This document shows positions 8,557-18,738 of a stretch of DNA of 64,000 nt, in pieces. Positions within the stretch are counted from its first letter, which is position 1; each line of letters begins with the position of its first letter. The notes under the pieces are model-generated. The model did no database searches, was not told the origin of the DNA, and saw nothing but the letters and a program-made list of their open reading frames with translations. Both the position numbers and the translations under genes were made by a program. The DNA is from Sphingomonas faeni. Lineage in GTDB: Bacteria > Pseudomonadota > Alphaproteobacteria > Sphingomonadales > Sphingomonadaceae. Location of the stretch: assembly GCF_003053745.1 (NCBI RefSeq), contig NZ_QAYE01000001.1, positions 682,001 to 746,000 on the forward strand, given 5' to 3'.

Positions 8557-9819
8557 ATGGCGAAGGTGGCACCGGAAGGGCTGATCACGGCGCTCGATAT
8601 CGGGTCGTCGAAGGTTTCGGCGATGATCGCGCAGAAGGGGGACGGCGGCGAGTTAATCGTGCTCGGCACCGGCCAGCGCGAGAGCCGGGGCGTCAAGCGC
8701 GGCTATATCGCCGACATGGCGACGACCGAGGCGGCGGTACGCGAAGCGGTCGAGCAGGCCGAGCGGATCGCGGGGATCAACATCGAGAATGTCTGGGTCG
8801 GGTTCTCGGCCGGCGGGCTCGTGTCCGACGTCGCCGAGGTCGAGTTCGAGCTTGGCGGCCACCGGGTCGAGCAACAGGATATCGATGCGTTGCTCGCCGC
8901 GGGGCGCAACTCGATCGATCCGCAGGGTCGCATGGTGCTGCACGCGCAACCCGCGCTCTATACGCTCGACGGGCTGACGGGGGTGAAGACGCCGCTCGGT
9001 CTGCATGCCGATCGGCTTGGCGTGCATATCCATGTCGTCGCCGCGGACGGATCGCCGGTGCGCAACCTCGATCTTTGCGTGCGGTCCGCGCATCTCGAAG
9101 TGAAGTCGATCATCGCCTCGCCGGTCGCCACCGGGCTCGCGTGCCTCAGCGACGAGGAGCGCGAGCTTGGCGTCGCGCTGGTCGAGATGGGGGCGGGGAT
9201 CACCAACGTGTCGCTGTTCGCAGGGGGTATGCTGGTCGGGCTGACCTCGATCCCGATCGGCGCGCAGGACATTACCGACGACATCGCCAGTGCGTTCGGC
9301 ACGCGGCGGCAGAATGCCGAGCGGATGAAATGCTTCCACGGCTCGGCCAACGCCAGCCCCCGCGACAATCACGACATGATCCCGGTCATGCCGATCTCCG
9401 CCGAGGACGGCGCGGGCGAGGGGGCTCAGATCACCAAGGCGCAGTTGATCGGCGTGATCCGCCAGCGGCTCGAGCATCAGATGGGTGAAGTGCGCAATGC
9501 GCTCACCAAGCTGAAGTTCGAGGGGCCGGTCGGGCGTCAGGTCGTGCTGACCGGCGGTGGTGCCGAGCTGAAGGGCATCGCCGACTATGCGCAACAGGCG
9601 CTCGGACGGTCGGTGCGGATCGGTCGACCGCGTGGCCTGACCGCGCTGCCGGAAGCGCATGGCGGACCGGCGTTCGCGACGCTAGCGGGGTTGGCCTTCT
9701 ATGCGGCGACCAACCCGATCGACCTTCGCGGGCTCGCGCCGCAGCGGACGACGGTGCATCGGCCAAAGGGTATGGGCATGATGCGCAAGTTGATTAAGGC
9801 GGCACGCGCGAATTATTAA
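8557..9819 (+). CDS. ftsA: Cell division protein FtsA (actin-like membrane tether of FtsZ)
   Basis: FtsA is an actin-fold ATPase that anchors FtsZ filaments to the membrane. The 420-residue product has the phosphate-1 motif ALDIGSSKVSAMI near residue 13, the 1C subdomain in the middle, GVALVEMGAGITNVSLF (phosphate-2) and VVLTGGGAELKGI (adenosine motif). The C-terminal GMMRKLIKAARANY is an amphipathic helix, the normal membrane-targeting sequence. A strong GGGGAGGG Shine-Dalgarno lies 5 bases before the ATG, overlapping the end of ftsQ. The next 113 bases separate it from ftsZ and are the likely place for an ftsZ promoter. Confidence 0.97.
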   Translation: MAKVAPEGLITALDIGSSKVSAMIAQKGDGGELIVLGTGQRESRGVKRGYIADMATTEAAVREAVEQAERIAGINIENVWVGFSAGGLVSDVAEVEFELGGHRVEQQDIDALLAAGRNSIDPQGRMVLHAQPALYTLDGLTGVKTPLGLHADRLGVHIHVVAADGSPVRNLDLCVRSAHLEVKSIIASPVATGLACLSDEERELGVALVEMGAGITNVSLFAGGMLVGLTSIPIGAQDITDDIASAFGTRRQNAERMKCFHGSANASPRDNHDMIPVMPISAEDGAGEGAQITKAQLIGVIRQRLEHQMGEVRNALTKLKFEGPVGRQVVLTGGGAELKGIADYAQQALGRSVRIGRPRGLTALPEAHGGPAFATLAGLAFYAATNPIDLRGLAPQRTTVHRPKGMGMMRKLIKAARANY

Positions 9820-9932
9820 GAGTTTCGAGGGCGCTGGCGTTATTTCGGCTGGAACAGGCCGTGACGTTGGTGCACACAGATTAATCAGGGGCCCGGCCGT
9901 AGCGTATCTACCGGGTTGTGCGGAGAACGGCG

Positions 9933-11510
9933 ATGAGCATCGAATTCCTTAGTCCCGAAGTGGACGATCTGGCCCCCCGCATCGCGGTGATCGGCGTCGG
10001 CGGCGCGGGCGGCAACGCGATCGCCAACATGATGCGGGCCGACGTCCAGGGCGTCGACTTCCTCGTGGCGAACACCGACGCGCAGGCGTTGAAGCAGTCG
10101 ACCGCACCGCAGCGGATCCAGCTGGGGACCAAGATCACGCAAGGTCTCGGCGCCGGTTCGCGTCCCGAGATCGGCCGCGCGGCCGCCGAAGAGACGATCG
10201 ACCAGCTCGCCAAGATGCTCGAAGGCGCGCACATGTGCTTCATCACCGCCGGCATGGGCGGTGGTACGGGCACGGGCGCGGCGCCGGTCATCGCCAAGGC
10301 GGCGCGCGACATGGGCATCCTTACGGTGGGCGTCGTGACCAAGCCGTTCGCGTTCGAGGGTAATCGTCGCGCCAAGTCGGCCGAGGGCGGCATCGACGAG
10401 CTGCAGAAGTATGTCGACACGCTGATCGTCATTCCGAACCAGAACCTGTTCCTCATCGCCAACGCGAACACGACCTTCAAGGAAGCGTTCACGATGGCGG
10501 ACGAGGTGCTCCAGCAGGGCGTCCGCAGCATCACCGACCTGATGGTGATGCCGGGCCTCATCAACCTCGATTTCGCCGACGTCCGCTCGGTGATGCAGGA
10601 GATGGGCAAGGCGATGATGGGCACCGGCGAGGCCAGCGGCGACAACCGCGCGCTCGAGGCTGCACAGAAGGCGATCTCGAACCCGCTGCTCGAAGGCGTC
10701 AGCATGCGCGGCGCGAAGGGCGTCATCATCTCGATCACCGGTGGCGACGACATGCGCCTGCTCGAAGTCGACGAAGCCGCGAATCACATCCGCGACCTGG
10801 TCGATCCCGATGCGAACATCATCTGGGGTTCGGCGTTCAACCAGGAGCTGGAGGGCAAGATCCGCGTCTCGGTCGTCGCGACCGGGATCGACGCCGATGC
10901 GCGCCCGCCCGAGGTTGCACCCGAGCCGACCCGCTCGTTCAGCTTCGGATCGCGCAAGACCGACGAGAATACGTCGTTCCGTCCGAGCGAGCCTGCCGCT
11001 TCGTCGGCCGCGCCTGCTGCTTCGTCTGCTGACGAAGAGCCGCTCGACCTGAACGCGTCGTCGGAAGTCGAGCCGGTGGCGTCGAAGTCGGATGACGAGC
11101 TGGTGCTCGGTGCCGAGACGATGGTGCCGCAGGCCGCGCCTGCGCCGGTTGCTCCTGCACCGCAGCCGGCGCCCGCACCGCGCACGTATGGCGACGAGCC
11201 TTACGGTCGTGGTCCGATCGCGCGTCCCGCTTCGGCATCGTCGGTGCCGCCCGCTCGCGCACCGATCGCGCCGGCTGTTCCGGTGCCGACGCCGGCTGCG
11301 GACGAGGGTGGTGCACGTCGCCGCTGGCTCGCTCCGGGTGCCGAGGCTGCCCCCGAGGCGGTGCCGGCCGCACCGCGCGTGAAGCTCGGCGGTACGCTGT
11401 TCGAGCGCATGTCGAACGCGGCACGCGGTGCTGCGAAGGAAGACGGCGAAGCGGCCCCCCAGGACCCGCTCGACATCCCGCGCTTCCTGCATCGTCAGAA
11501 CAACCAGTAA
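9933..11510 (+). CDS. ftsZ: Cell division GTPase FtsZ
   Basis: FtsZ is the tubulin-like GTPase that forms the division ring. I choose ATG 9933 ([13 protein letters not shown]) because GGAGAACGG sits just upstream; a GTG 15 bases earlier is possible. The 525-residue product has [11 protein letters not shown], the tubulin signature [11 protein letters not shown] and the T7-loop [10 protein letters not shown], all within about residues 1-320. A long Ala/Pro/Ser-rich linker of about 170 residues follows, ending in the FtsA-binding tail [10 protein letters not shown]. The long linker is normal for alphaproteobacteria. lpxC, often next after ftsZ, is not here. Confidence 0.98.
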   Translation: MSIEFLSPEVDDLAPRIAVIGVGGAGGNAIANMMRADVQGVDFLVANTDAQALKQSTAPQRIQLGTKITQGLGAGSRPEIGRAAAEETIDQLAKMLEGAHMCFITAGMGGGTGTGAAPVIAKAARDMGILTVGVVTKPFAFEGNRRAKSAEGGIDELQKYVDTLIVIPNQNLFLIANANTTFKEAFTMADEVLQQGVRSITDLMVMPGLINLDFADVRSVMQEMGKAMMGTGEASGDNRALEAAQKAISNPLLEGVSMRGAKGVIISITGGDDMRLLEVDEAANHIRDLVDPDANIIWGSAFNQELEGKIRVSVVATGIDADARPPEVAPEPTRSFSFGSRKTDENTSFRPSEPAASSAAPAASSADEEPLDLNASSEVEPVASKSDDELVLGAETMVPQAAPAPVAPAPQPAPAPRTYGDEPYGRGPIARPASASSVPPARAPIAPAVPVPTPAADEGGARRRWLAPGAEAAPEAVPAAPRVKLGGTLFERMSNAARGAAKEDGEAAPQDPLDIPRFLHRQNNQ

Positions 11511-11735
11511 GTCGGGAACGTCTCGACTTATCAATATCTTGCACGATCCAGCCCTAACCTCCCCTCTCCCATCGGGAGAGGGGGATACGCCAGAGGCGGC
11601 GACGAGTGAGGGCATGTCGAGCAGGGCTTTCGCGCTTGCGTACGCAAAACCCTGCATTCGTCGCCGCCCCAGCCCAGTTCGCCGCGCGCATGCGTGCGAG
11701 ACATTGCCGGTTCGGTCGGGCTGGCGTCTAGACAG
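11511..11735. repeat. Intergenic repeat region after ftsZ
   Basis: It contains a CTCTCCC/GGGAGAG hairpin at about 11562-11583. A second long inverted repeat runs from about 11594 (GGCGGCGACGA) to about 11669 (TCGTCGCCGCC), with GCAGGG..TTTCGC and GCAAAACCCTGC as inner arms. No coding region is convincing here. It may act as the ftsZ transcript end, but there is no clear T tract. Confidence 0.7.
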
Positions 11736-13895
11736 ATGATCCTCATGACCCGGTCCTCCCATCATCTCCTGACCGCCGCGCTGGCCCTCGTGCTTGCGGC
11801 CGTGCCAGCCGCCGCGTCCGCGCAAGCCGTCGTGCAGGCGATCCCCGGCACGACCGACGCCGACAAGCTCGGCGACGTGATGCGCCAGCTCGCGAGCAGC
11901 CCCCGCAACATCGACGCGCTGATCAAGGCCGGCGATCTTTCGATGGGCCTCGGCGATCTCAGCGGTGCCGCGGCATTGTTCGCGCGCGCGGAAAAGGTGA
12001 ACCCGCGTGATGGTCGCGCCAAGGCGGGGATGGCGTCGATCCTCGTCCGGTCCGAGCGTCCGGGCGAAGCGCTCCGCTATTATGCGCAGGCGGAAGGTCT
12101 CGGCCTCGACCCGCGCAACTTCGCCGCCGACCGCGGCCTGGCCTACGACCTGATCGGCCAGCAGGATCGGGCGCAGCGCGACTACCGCGTGGCACTCCGC
12201 GATGCGCCCGACGACGAGACGACACGGCGCTATGCGTTGTCACTCGGCATCTCGGGCAAGCCCGAGCTCGCGGTCCAGCAGCTCAATCCGCTCCTGCTCA
12301 AGAGCGATCGCGGCGCATGGCGATCCCGCGCGTTCATCCTCGCGATGAACGGCGATGTCGCCGGCGCGGAGAAGATCGCCACCACGATGATGCCCGCAGG
12401 TACGGCGCAAGGCCTGCAACCCTTCTTTCAACGCCTGCCCAACCTTCCGGCAAGCGACCGCGCCTTTGCGGTACATTTCGGTGAAGTCCACGCGACGCCG
12501 GCACGCCTCGCGGATGCACGGATGGCACCACCCTTGGGCATTCTCGCCGCAGATCCGACCGCACCGGTAATGCTGGCAGCCGTAACGCCGCAACCCGCAG
12601 TCGCTGCGGCAACCGGCAAGAAGGACAAGCGCGATCGCCGCTCGAGCCGAGACCGTGTCCAGATGGCAGCAGTGACGCGACCGTCGTCAACACCAGTGCC
12701 CGTGACGACGTCGGCACCGGTCCCGCCGACCACCGCGCCACGTACGCTCACCACGGTTCCAGCTCGGACCCCGTACGCTGCCCCCGTCCAACTCGCAGCA
12801 GCGCCGATGCAGACGGTGCAGCCGCTCCCGGCGCGTACCGTTCAGCCTTCGCAACCAAGCTATTCAGCACCGAACGTTGTGGCTCAGGACATTCGCACCA
12901 ATCCGGCTGCGGAAACGAACTCGGTAGTCTCGGCCAGTATCCAGCCTAGCCCATCGTCTGTCGCTCGTACCGTCCCGGCGCCATCGACGACGGGAACGCT
13001 TCCCCAGAACGTCACGACGCAGATGGCGGCAATTCCGGTGGGACAAGCGCGAACCGATCCGACCCGTGCGGCGAATGCGCCCGCAGCCTCGGCAGCCGCG
13101 GCGCCATCGGTTTTGGCCCTGCCGACGCCAATCCAGCAGGCACCCGCTCAGCCATCTTCGCCCGTCCAGACCGCCAGCAGCACGCCAACGCCCGGCTTCT
13201 CCACGTCGCCAACGTCCGTTTCCGTACCGCCACGCACCCACGCGGTGGCAGCGAGCGAGGACTCGATCCTCGCGCGGATCGTCGCGGGCCTGTCGATCCC
13301 CGCGTCCGAGCTCGACGTCGCGCCGATGCATCCCGCGCCAGTCGTGACCCCCGCGGCAATCCCCGTCCCGGATGATTCCGGGCGCGTGCTGGCCGAGGCG
13401 AAAGCCAAGACCGAGCGGGACGCAGCGGCCAAGGCGGTCGCGGCCAGGACACTGGCTGCGGACAAGCTCGCGGCCGACAAGAAGGCCGCGCTCGACAAGA
13501 AGGCCGCGGCGAAAAAGGCCATCGCCGACAAGAAGGCGCTCGCAGAGAAGAAGGCCGCCGCCGCCGAGAAGCTCGCCGCCGACAAGGCTGCGGCCGAGGA
13601 AAAGCGGATTGCGCGTGCTAATCCTGCGCGGACCTGGGTCCAGGTGTCCACCGGCGCGACCGAGGGCGACCTGCCCAAGGCGTGGAAGAAAGCGAAGGCC
13701 AAGGCACCGACCGTGTTCGGCGCTCGCGGGGGCTGGACCGCGCCGTGGAAGGCGACCAACCGCGTCCTCGCCGGCCCGTTCAAGACCGATTCGGAAGCCC
13801 GCACCTTCGTCAATCAGCTCGCCAAGGAAGGCGTCCCGACGTTCACCTTCACCAGCGATGCGGGCGAGATCATAACGAAGTTGCCGTCGAAGTGA
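11736..13895 (+). CDS. Secreted TPR- and SPOR-domain protein
   Basis: A large envelope protein of about 719 residues. The first 30 or so residues form a signal peptide ([21 protein letters not shown]). TPR-like helical repeats cover about residues 40-220 ([39 protein letters not shown]). A low-complexity Pro/Ala/Thr/Ser segment follows, then an Ala/Lys/Asp-rich stretch near 570-640 that should form a charged helix or coiled coil. A SPOR-like domain at the end ([29 protein letters not shown]) is the type that binds denuded septal glycan. Start is ATG 11736 or 11745. It lies just after ftsZ and its end overlaps dgt (GTGA). Inferred role: division or cell-wall remodelling. Confidence 0.8.
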   Translation: MILMTRSSHHLLTAALALVLAAVPAAASAQAVVQAIPGTTDADKLGDVMRQLASSPRNIDALIKAGDLSMGLGDLSGAAALFARAEKVNPRDGRAKAGMASILVRSERPGEALRYYAQAEGLGLDPRNFAADRGLAYDLIGQQDRAQRDYRVALRDAPDDETTRRYALSLGISGKPELAVQQLNPLLLKSDRGAWRSRAFILAMNGDVAGAEKIATTMMPAGTAQGLQPFFQRLPNLPASDRAFAVHFGEVHATPARLADARMAPPLGILAADPTAPVMLAAVTPQPAVAAATGKKDKRDRRSSRDRVQMAAVTRPSSTPVPVTTSAPVPPTTAPRTLTTVPARTPYAAPVQLAAAPMQTVQPLPARTVQPSQPSYSAPNVVAQDIRTNPAAETNSVVSASIQPSPSSVARTVPAPSTTGTLPQNVTTQMAAIPVGQARTDPTRAANAPAASAAAAPSVLALPTPIQQAPAQPSSPVQTASSTPTPGFSTSPTSVSVPPRTHAVAASEDSILARIVAGLSIPASELDVAPMHPAPVVTPAAIPVPDDSGRVLAEAKAKTERDAAAKAVAARTLAADKLAADKKAALDKKAAAKKAIADKKALAEKKAAAAEKLAADKAAAEEKRIARANPARTWVQVSTGATEGDLPKAWKKAKAKAPTVFGARGGWTAPWKATNRVLAGPFKTDSEARTFVNQLAKEGVPTFTFTSDAGEIITKLPSK

Positions 13896-15076
13896 GCTAC
13901 CGCGCGCCCTGGGCATCGGACCCGGCGCGCAGCAAAGGACGGCTTCACGAGGAACAGAACGGGTCCGTCCGTGGCCCCCGCGATGCTTTCCAGCGCGACC
14001 GCGACCGGATCATCCACTCGATCAGCTTCCGTCGACTGCGCCACAAGACGCAGGTGTTCATGGCGCCCGATGGCGATCATTTTCGCGTCCGCCTGACGCA
14101 CAGCCTCGAGGTCGCGCAGATCGGCCGAACGATCGCGCGGACGCTCGCGCTGAACGAGGACCTTACCGAGGCGCTCTGTCTAGCACACGACATCGGCCAT
14201 CCGCCGTTCGGCCATGCCGGTGAGGACGCGCTGAAGGCGGCGCTGATGCCTTCGATCGAGGAAGGGGGGCAGGGCGGCTTCGATCACAACGGCCACACGC
14301 TGCGCACGCTGATGACGATCGAGCGGCCCTATCCGTTATGGAACGGGCTGAACCTGACCTGGGAAACGCTCGAAGGCCTCGCTAAACACAACGGCCCGGT
14401 GCGGCATCCGGGTTGGGCGCTGGCGACGGCGGATGCGGAATACCCACTCGCGCTCACCAGCTACTCCAGCCTCGAAGCGCAGGTCGCGGCGATCGCCGAC
14501 GATATCGCCTACGACAATCACGACATCGACGATGGTCTTCGCGCAGGGCTGTTGACGCTCGACCAGATGCTGGCGGTGCCACTGGTCGCGCGCGGCTGGG
14601 ACGACGTGCGGCGGCGCTTCCCCGATATCGAGCCGAAGCGCCTGGTCGGTGAGCTCGTCCGCACGCAGATCGGGACGATGGTCAACGACCTGATCGCCGA
14701 AACCCGTCAGCGGATCGCGGCGAGTGGCGTGACCAGCGTCGACGACGTTCGCGATGCGGGGCAGTGCCTGGTCGGCTTCTCGCCCGAGATGCGCGAGGCC
14801 GAGCGCGACCTGAAGCGCTTCATGTACGCCAATCTCTATCACCACCCGCGCCAACTCGCGGCGGCGGATGCGGCGCACGGGATCGTCTCCGGTCTGTTCG
14901 CGGTCTACCATGACGACCCGCTGACGATTCCCGAGGAATGGCGCGAGCGGCTGCCTTCGGAGGATCCCGACCGCAGCCGGCATATCGCGGACTTTATCGC
15001 GGGGATGACGGACCGATATGCCGTATCGCGCTACCGCGAACTGGTCGGCCCGATCGACTTGCCCGAGGGGTTCTGA
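13892..15076 (+). CDS. dgt: Deoxyguanosinetriphosphate triphosphohydrolase-like HD protein
   Basis: An HD-domain hydrolase that splits dNTPs (classically dGTP) into nucleoside and triphosphate. GTG 13892 overlaps the preceding stop and gives 394 residues; a reading from 13682 would lie inside the SPOR gene and was rejected. [21 protein letters not shown]70, H99-D100 ([17 protein letters not shown]) and the later [13 protein letters not shown] are the metal-binding HD pattern of the short type II dGTPase-like family. Substrate preference cannot be read from the sequence. Confidence 0.9.
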   Translation: MSYRAPWASDPARSKGRLHEEQNGSVRGPRDAFQRDRDRIIHSISFRRLRHKTQVFMAPDGDHFRVRLTHSLEVAQIGRTIARTLALNEDLTEALCLAHDIGHPPFGHAGEDALKAALMPSIEEGGQGGFDHNGHTLRTLMTIERPYPLWNGLNLTWETLEGLAKHNGPVRHPGWALATADAEYPLALTSYSSLEAQVAAIADDIAYDNHDIDDGLRAGLLTLDQMLAVPLVARGWDDVRRRFPDIEPKRLVGELVRTQIGTMVNDLIAETRQRIAASGVTSVDDVRDAGQCLVGFSPEMREAERDLKRFMYANLYHHPRQLAAADAAHGIVSGLFAVYHDDPLTIPEEWRERLPSEDPDRSRHIADFIAGMTDRYAVSRYRELVGPIDLPEGF

Positions 15077-15082
15077 CTTCTG

Positions 15083-15193
15083 CTCCCCTCCTTGGAAAGG
15101 AGGGGCTGGGATTGGGTGGGCTAGCTCGTGCCGCGTCCGTTCCGTGCTACGGGAACCGACCCACCCCCAACCCCTCCCTTCCAGGGATGGGAG
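15083..15193. repeat. Palindromic element downstream of dgt (family C)
   Basis: The left arm at about 15083-15120 (CTCCTTGGAAAGGAGGGG then a GGGATTGGGTGGG tract) and the right arm at about 15160-15193 (CCCACCCCCAACCCCTCCC then TTCCAGGGATGGGAG) are imperfect reverse complements around a 40-base spacer. The design resembles the murD and murB elements but the sequence differs. Confidence 0.8.
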
Positions 15194-15219
15194 TAAAAGT
15201 TGCCGGCTCACTCAAACGC

Positions 15220-15252
15220 AAAACGGCGGCCGGACCGAAGTCCGACCGCCGT
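15220..15252 (-). terminator. Rho-independent terminator of the small secreted-protein gene
   Basis: Read on the minus strand, ACGGCGGTCGGA and TCCGGCCGCCGT form a strong 12-pair stem closed by a CTTCGG-like loop and followed by TTTTG. It lies 26 bases past the stop of the gene at 15278. Confidence 0.8.
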
Positions 15253-15277
15253 CACGCCGTCTTACAACGAAGTCAGC

Positions 15278-15571
15278 TCAACGCGTAACCGAAGCGATGC
15301 CGCCAGCCGCGCCATTGGCCTCGTTGGTCTTGAACGCGACCGGGACGCCGGCCGAGACACCCGATACGCGGTCGCCGCGAACGATCAGGTGGAACTTCTG
15401 GCCCGACGGATAGCGACGGCCGTCGATGACCTGGCGGCCATGGTCCTGCGTCGAGGTATAGACGTACGTGCTGCCCTCATGGACGAAGCTCTGCTTTGCG
15501 TCGGCGGCCATGCCGATCGTCGAGGTGAGGGCGGCCGCTGCTGCTGCGATGATCTTGAAAGTATTGCGCAT
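15278..15571 (-). CDS. Small secreted hypothetical protein
   Basis: A 97-residue product with a clear Sec signal peptide (MRNTFKIIAAAAAALTSTIG, cleavage near MAADA). The mature part of about 75 residues has a short beta-rich pattern (SFVHEGSTYVYTSTQDHG, KFHLIVRGDRVSGV) and no cysteine. No family is recognised. A strong terminator follows, and the upstream region holds several TTGCAA/TGCAAT boxes shared with the divergent DUF1800 gene. Periplasmic location is inferred from the signal peptide only. Confidence 0.72.
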   Translation of the reverse strand: MRNTFKIIAAAAAALTSTIGMAADAKQSFVHEGSTYVYTSTQDHGRQVIDGRRYPSGQKFHLIVRGDRVSGVSAGVPVAFKTNEANGAAGGIASVTR

Positions 15572-15657
15572 GATCGTGTCTCCCGCGGTGGTGCGTCGAG
15601 CCGGATCAGGTCTTCACCCAACTCTCGAGTCACAGAAATATTGCGGTGCAGCATGAG

Positions 15658-15700
15658 TTGCAATTGCAAACCGATCCGTCGCGATTGCATCAACTGCAAT
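15658..15700. promoter_or_regulatory. Cluster of TTGCAA/TGCAAT boxes, possible operator
   Basis: A perfect 12-bp palindrome TTGCAATTGCAA (15658-15669) is followed 14 bases later by ATTGCA..TGCAAT (15684-15700), giving four half-sites in 43 bases. It lies in the divergent region between the small secreted protein and the DUF1800 gene. A transcription-factor site is an inference. Confidence 0.4.
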
Positions 15701-15790
15701 GGTGAACGGCCCCTTACGTGCGACCAGCGCGGCGGGTGACATACTTCCACGACATTTGCCGCGTACACTCGCGCACGAAGGAGAAGTGTC

Positions 15791-17332
15791 GTGTCTGCTT
15801 CCAGTATCGCGCTCAATCGGTTCGGTCTCGGCGCAAGGCCGGGTGATACTATCGCCGGCGATCCGGCGAAGTGGGTGCTGACGCAGTGCGACCGGTTCGA
15901 GCCACGGCCACCGGTCATCGCGAGCGCGCCCGCGACGGCGGGCATTTCGACAGGTCTCGTCGCCTATTATGCGCAGGAAAAGGCGATCAGGGCGCAATTC
16001 GGTCCGCGCACGCCGAAAGCCGCGCTCGGCATGGACGGGAAACCCGCGGTCGTCGCTCCAACGATGTCCGGCGCGATGAGCCCCGCACCCATGTCGCCGG
16101 GCGTTTCACCCTCCGGCATGGCGCAGGCCCCCATGGGGCCGGGGGCGGTCGATCCAGTCGCGGCCGCACGACAGGAAGCGCGACAAGTCATCGGCAAGCA
16201 GAGCCGCAACGATTATGGCGCGGCGGTCGCGGCGCGGACGATGGCGGCGCTGACCGGCGACGCACCGTTCGTCGAGCGCCTCGTGCATTTCTGGGCGAAT
16301 CATTTCGCGGTCTCGACAGAGAAGTTCGAGGTGATGGCGCTTGCCGGGCCGATGGAGTTCGAGGCGATCCGCCCGCATGTGCTCGGCACGTTCGCCGACA
16401 TGCTGAACGCGGTCGAGCGACATCCGGCGATGCTGCTGTATCTGGACCAGGCGGTGTCGATCGGCCCGGACAGTCCGTTCGCCGTTCGGAAAACCAAACG
16501 CCGCACCGGCCTGAACGAAAATCTCGCGCGTGAGATCATGGAGTTGCACACGCTCGGCGTCCGCAGCGGCTACAGCCAGGCCGACGTCACCGAGTTCGCG
16601 CGCGCGATGACCGGCTGGACGGTCGCGGGTATCGGGCGCGGTCCCGGAGCACGCATCCAGGATGATTCGCGCGCGGGCAGCTTCCTGTTCCTCGACGACG
16701 TTCATCAGCCCGGCGATCGCACCGTGATGGGCAAGCTCTATCCCGCGGCGGGGGAGGCCCAGGCGCAGGCGGTGCTGTCCGATCTCGCCGTCCACCCCGC
16801 GACCGCGACGCACATCGCGACCAAGCTCGCGCGACATTTCGCGGGCGATACGCCGCCGCCGGCGATGGTCGCGCGGCTGAAGACGGCGTTCCTGAAATCG
16901 GGCGGTGACCTGCCGACGGTGTACCGCGCGCTGGTCGCGTCGCCCGAGGCATGGGTGGCGCAACCCGTGAAGTTCAAGTCGCCATGGGAATGGTATGTCT
17001 CGACCCAGCGCGCGCTCGGCACGACGACGGTTCAGCCCGGCGTTACGGTGGGGATGATGAACCAGCTCGGCCAGCCGATCTGGCAGCCGGGGCAGCCGAT
17101 CGGCTACGATGACGTCGCCGCAGCCTGGGCCGGGCCCGACGCGATCCTGCGGCGCGTCGAGGCGGCGGAGCGGTTCGCAGCGCGCGCCGGGCCGGTCGAT
17201 GCGCGGGCGTTGGCGCCGACCCTGTTCCCCGCCTCGCTCAGCCCCTCCACCGCGCAGGGCCTGTCGCGCGCGGAAAGCCCCGCGCAGGCGCTCGCCCTGT
17301 TGCTCGTCGCCCCCGAATCGCTGCGGAGATAG
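15791..17332 (+). CDS. DUF1800 family protein
   Basis: A 513-residue protein of the DUF1800 family, whose biochemical role is not established. Family marks are ALNRFGLGARPGD at the N-terminus, LVHFWANHFAVSTEK, NENLAREIMELHTLGV, FARAMTGWTV and KLARHFAGDTPP. A Met/Pro/Ala-rich insertion lies at about residues 80-120. GTG 15791 is preceded by GAAGGAGAAG, a good ribosome site. It is followed 2 bases later by a DUF1501 gene; the two families are normally paired and probably act together outside the cytoplasm, which is an inference from that pairing. Confidence 0.9.
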   Translation: MSASSIALNRFGLGARPGDTIAGDPAKWVLTQCDRFEPRPPVIASAPATAGISTGLVAYYAQEKAIRAQFGPRTPKAALGMDGKPAVVAPTMSGAMSPAPMSPGVSPSGMAQAPMGPGAVDPVAAARQEARQVIGKQSRNDYGAAVAARTMAALTGDAPFVERLVHFWANHFAVSTEKFEVMALAGPMEFEAIRPHVLGTFADMLNAVERHPAMLLYLDQAVSIGPDSPFAVRKTKRRTGLNENLAREIMELHTLGVRSGYSQADVTEFARAMTGWTVAGIGRGPGARIQDDSRAGSFLFLDDVHQPGDRTVMGKLYPAAGEAQAQAVLSDLAVHPATATHIATKLARHFAGDTPPPAMVARLKTAFLKSGGDLPTVYRALVASPEAWVAQPVKFKSPWEWYVSTQRALGTTTVQPGVTVGMMNQLGQPIWQPGQPIGYDDVAAAWAGPDAILRRVEAAERFAARAGPVDARALAPTLFPASLSPSTAQGLSRAESPAQALALLLVAPESLRR

Positions 17333-17334
17333 TC

Positions 17335-18489
17335 ATGCTCGACCGTCGTTCCTTTCTCTCGACCGGTACGCTCGGCGTACTGGCCTCCGCGTTCGCGCCG
17401 CGTATCGCATTTGCGCGCGCCGCCACCGACAAAAGGTTCGTATTCATCATCCAGCGCGGCGCGGCCGATGGTCTCGGCACGATCGGCGCGGTCGGCGATC
17501 CGGCCTTTGCAGGCGTGCGCGGCGAGCTCGCGGCGGACTTTGCGTCGGGCGCCAAGCTTGACGGCATGTTCACGCTGCACCCGGCGATGACCGCGAGTGC
17601 AGGGCTCTACAAACAAGGCCAGGCGCTGTTCGCGCACGCGATCGCGTCGCCCTATCGCGACCGCTCGCATTTCGATGGCCAGAACGTGCTCGAAACGGGT
17701 GGGGTCAGCGCGTATCAGGTCCGCGACGGCTGGCTCAACCGGCTGCTCGGCGTGCTGCCGGCGGACGAGGCGCGCGCGATCGCGGTCGCGGCGACCGTGC
17801 CGATGGCGTTGCGGGGCCGGCGCGAGGTGGCATCCTATGCACCGTCGAGCCTGCCCGACGCGTCCGACGACCTGCTGCAACGCGTCGCAATGCTCTACGA
17901 CGGCGACCAGCAACTGCACGGCCTGTGGAGCGAGGCGATGGCGACGCGGCAACTCACCAGCGATCTCGCGCAGGACGGCGGGCGCAATGCGGCTGCGACC
18001 GGCGCGCTCGCCGCGCGGTTGCTAAAGCCCGACACCGGCGCGCGGATCGCGATGATCGAGACCGGCGGCTGGGATACGCACACCGGCCAACGCGGTCGGC
18101 TGACCGCGCAGTTGAAAGGCCTCGACGCGATGGTCGCATCGCTACAGGCGGGGCTCGGGCCGTTATGGGCGGACACAATGGTGCTGATCGCGACCGAGTT
18201 CGGACGGACCGTCGCGGTCAACGGCACTGGCGGCACCGATCACGGCACCGGCACCTCTGCGATGCTGTTCGGCGGCGCCGTGAAGGGGGGCAGGGTGGTG
18301 TCCGACTGGCCCGGGCTCGCGCCTGCCGCTCTGTACGAGGCGCGCGACCTGAAACCGACGATGCAGCTAGACGCATTCATTGGCGGCGCCGTGTCGTCGC
18401 ATTTCGGCGTCGAGCCGGCACGCGCGATGGCGGCCCTGTTTCCGGCGACCGCGAAGACGGCCGCGATCGAGGGGCTGGTGCGGGCTTGA
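17335..18489 (+). CDS. DUF1501 family protein, exported
   Basis: A 384-residue partner of the DUF1800 protein. The N-terminus DRRSFLSTGTLGVLASAFAP is a twin-arginine-like signal. The family resembles alkaline-phosphatase/sulfatase-fold proteins; visible landmarks are FIIQRGAADGLGT, AHAIASPYRDRSHFDGQ, ETGGWDTHTGQ, TEFGRTVAVNGTGGTDHGTGT and FGGAVKGGRVV. Histidine and aspartate residues in these blocks could bind metal. Enzymatic activity is not established for the family. It forms a two-gene operon with the preceding gene and is followed by a repeat. Confidence 0.88.
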   Translation: MLDRRSFLSTGTLGVLASAFAPRIAFARAATDKRFVFIIQRGAADGLGTIGAVGDPAFAGVRGELAADFASGAKLDGMFTLHPAMTASAGLYKQGQALFAHAIASPYRDRSHFDGQNVLETGGVSAYQVRDGWLNRLLGVLPADEARAIAVAATVPMALRGRREVASYAPSSLPDASDDLLQRVAMLYDGDQQLHGLWSEAMATRQLTSDLAQDGGRNAAATGALAARLLKPDTGARIAMIETGGWDTHTGQRGRLTAQLKGLDAMVASLQAGLGPLWADTMVLIATEFGRTVAVNGTGGTDHGTGTSAMLFGGAVKGGRVVSDWPGLAPAALYEARDLKPTMQLDAFIGGAVSSHFGVEPARAMAALFPATAKTAAIEGLVRA

Positions 18490-18532
18490 GGTTCGTCTCC
18501 GTTTCCCAAGCTTATCGTCTCAATACACTTCT

Positions 18533-18610
18533 GTTCCCTCGCGAACGCGGGGGCCCAGGATCTCGGGCGGTGAATGTGGTTTAGCTTGGCCACCGCGTCC
18601 GCGAGGGAAC
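18533..18610. repeat. Inverted repeat between the DUF1501 gene and argS
   Basis: GTTCCCTCGCGAACGCGG (18533-18550) and CCGCGTCCGCGAGGGAAC (18593-18610) are near-perfect inverted arms around a spacer of about 42 bases. It occupies the middle of the 249-base gap before argS. No T tract follows, so it is more likely a dispersed repeat than a terminator. Confidence 0.75.
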
Positions 18611-18738
18611 GGGAATCTCTTCCGAATGTAACGGATGGACCCGGGCGGGCGCTAAGGAATATCCCTCAAAGGGATTAAAATTGAGCGCCGCGCCGCGATG
18701 GTCTAGAGCGCGCGTTTCCTTGACGTACCGGGACTGCC

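Noticed and set aside
9885..11825. 646-codon minus-strand frame across ftsZ
   Set aside because: Arg/His-rich antisense product typical of GC-rich shadows; FtsZ on the other strand is certain.
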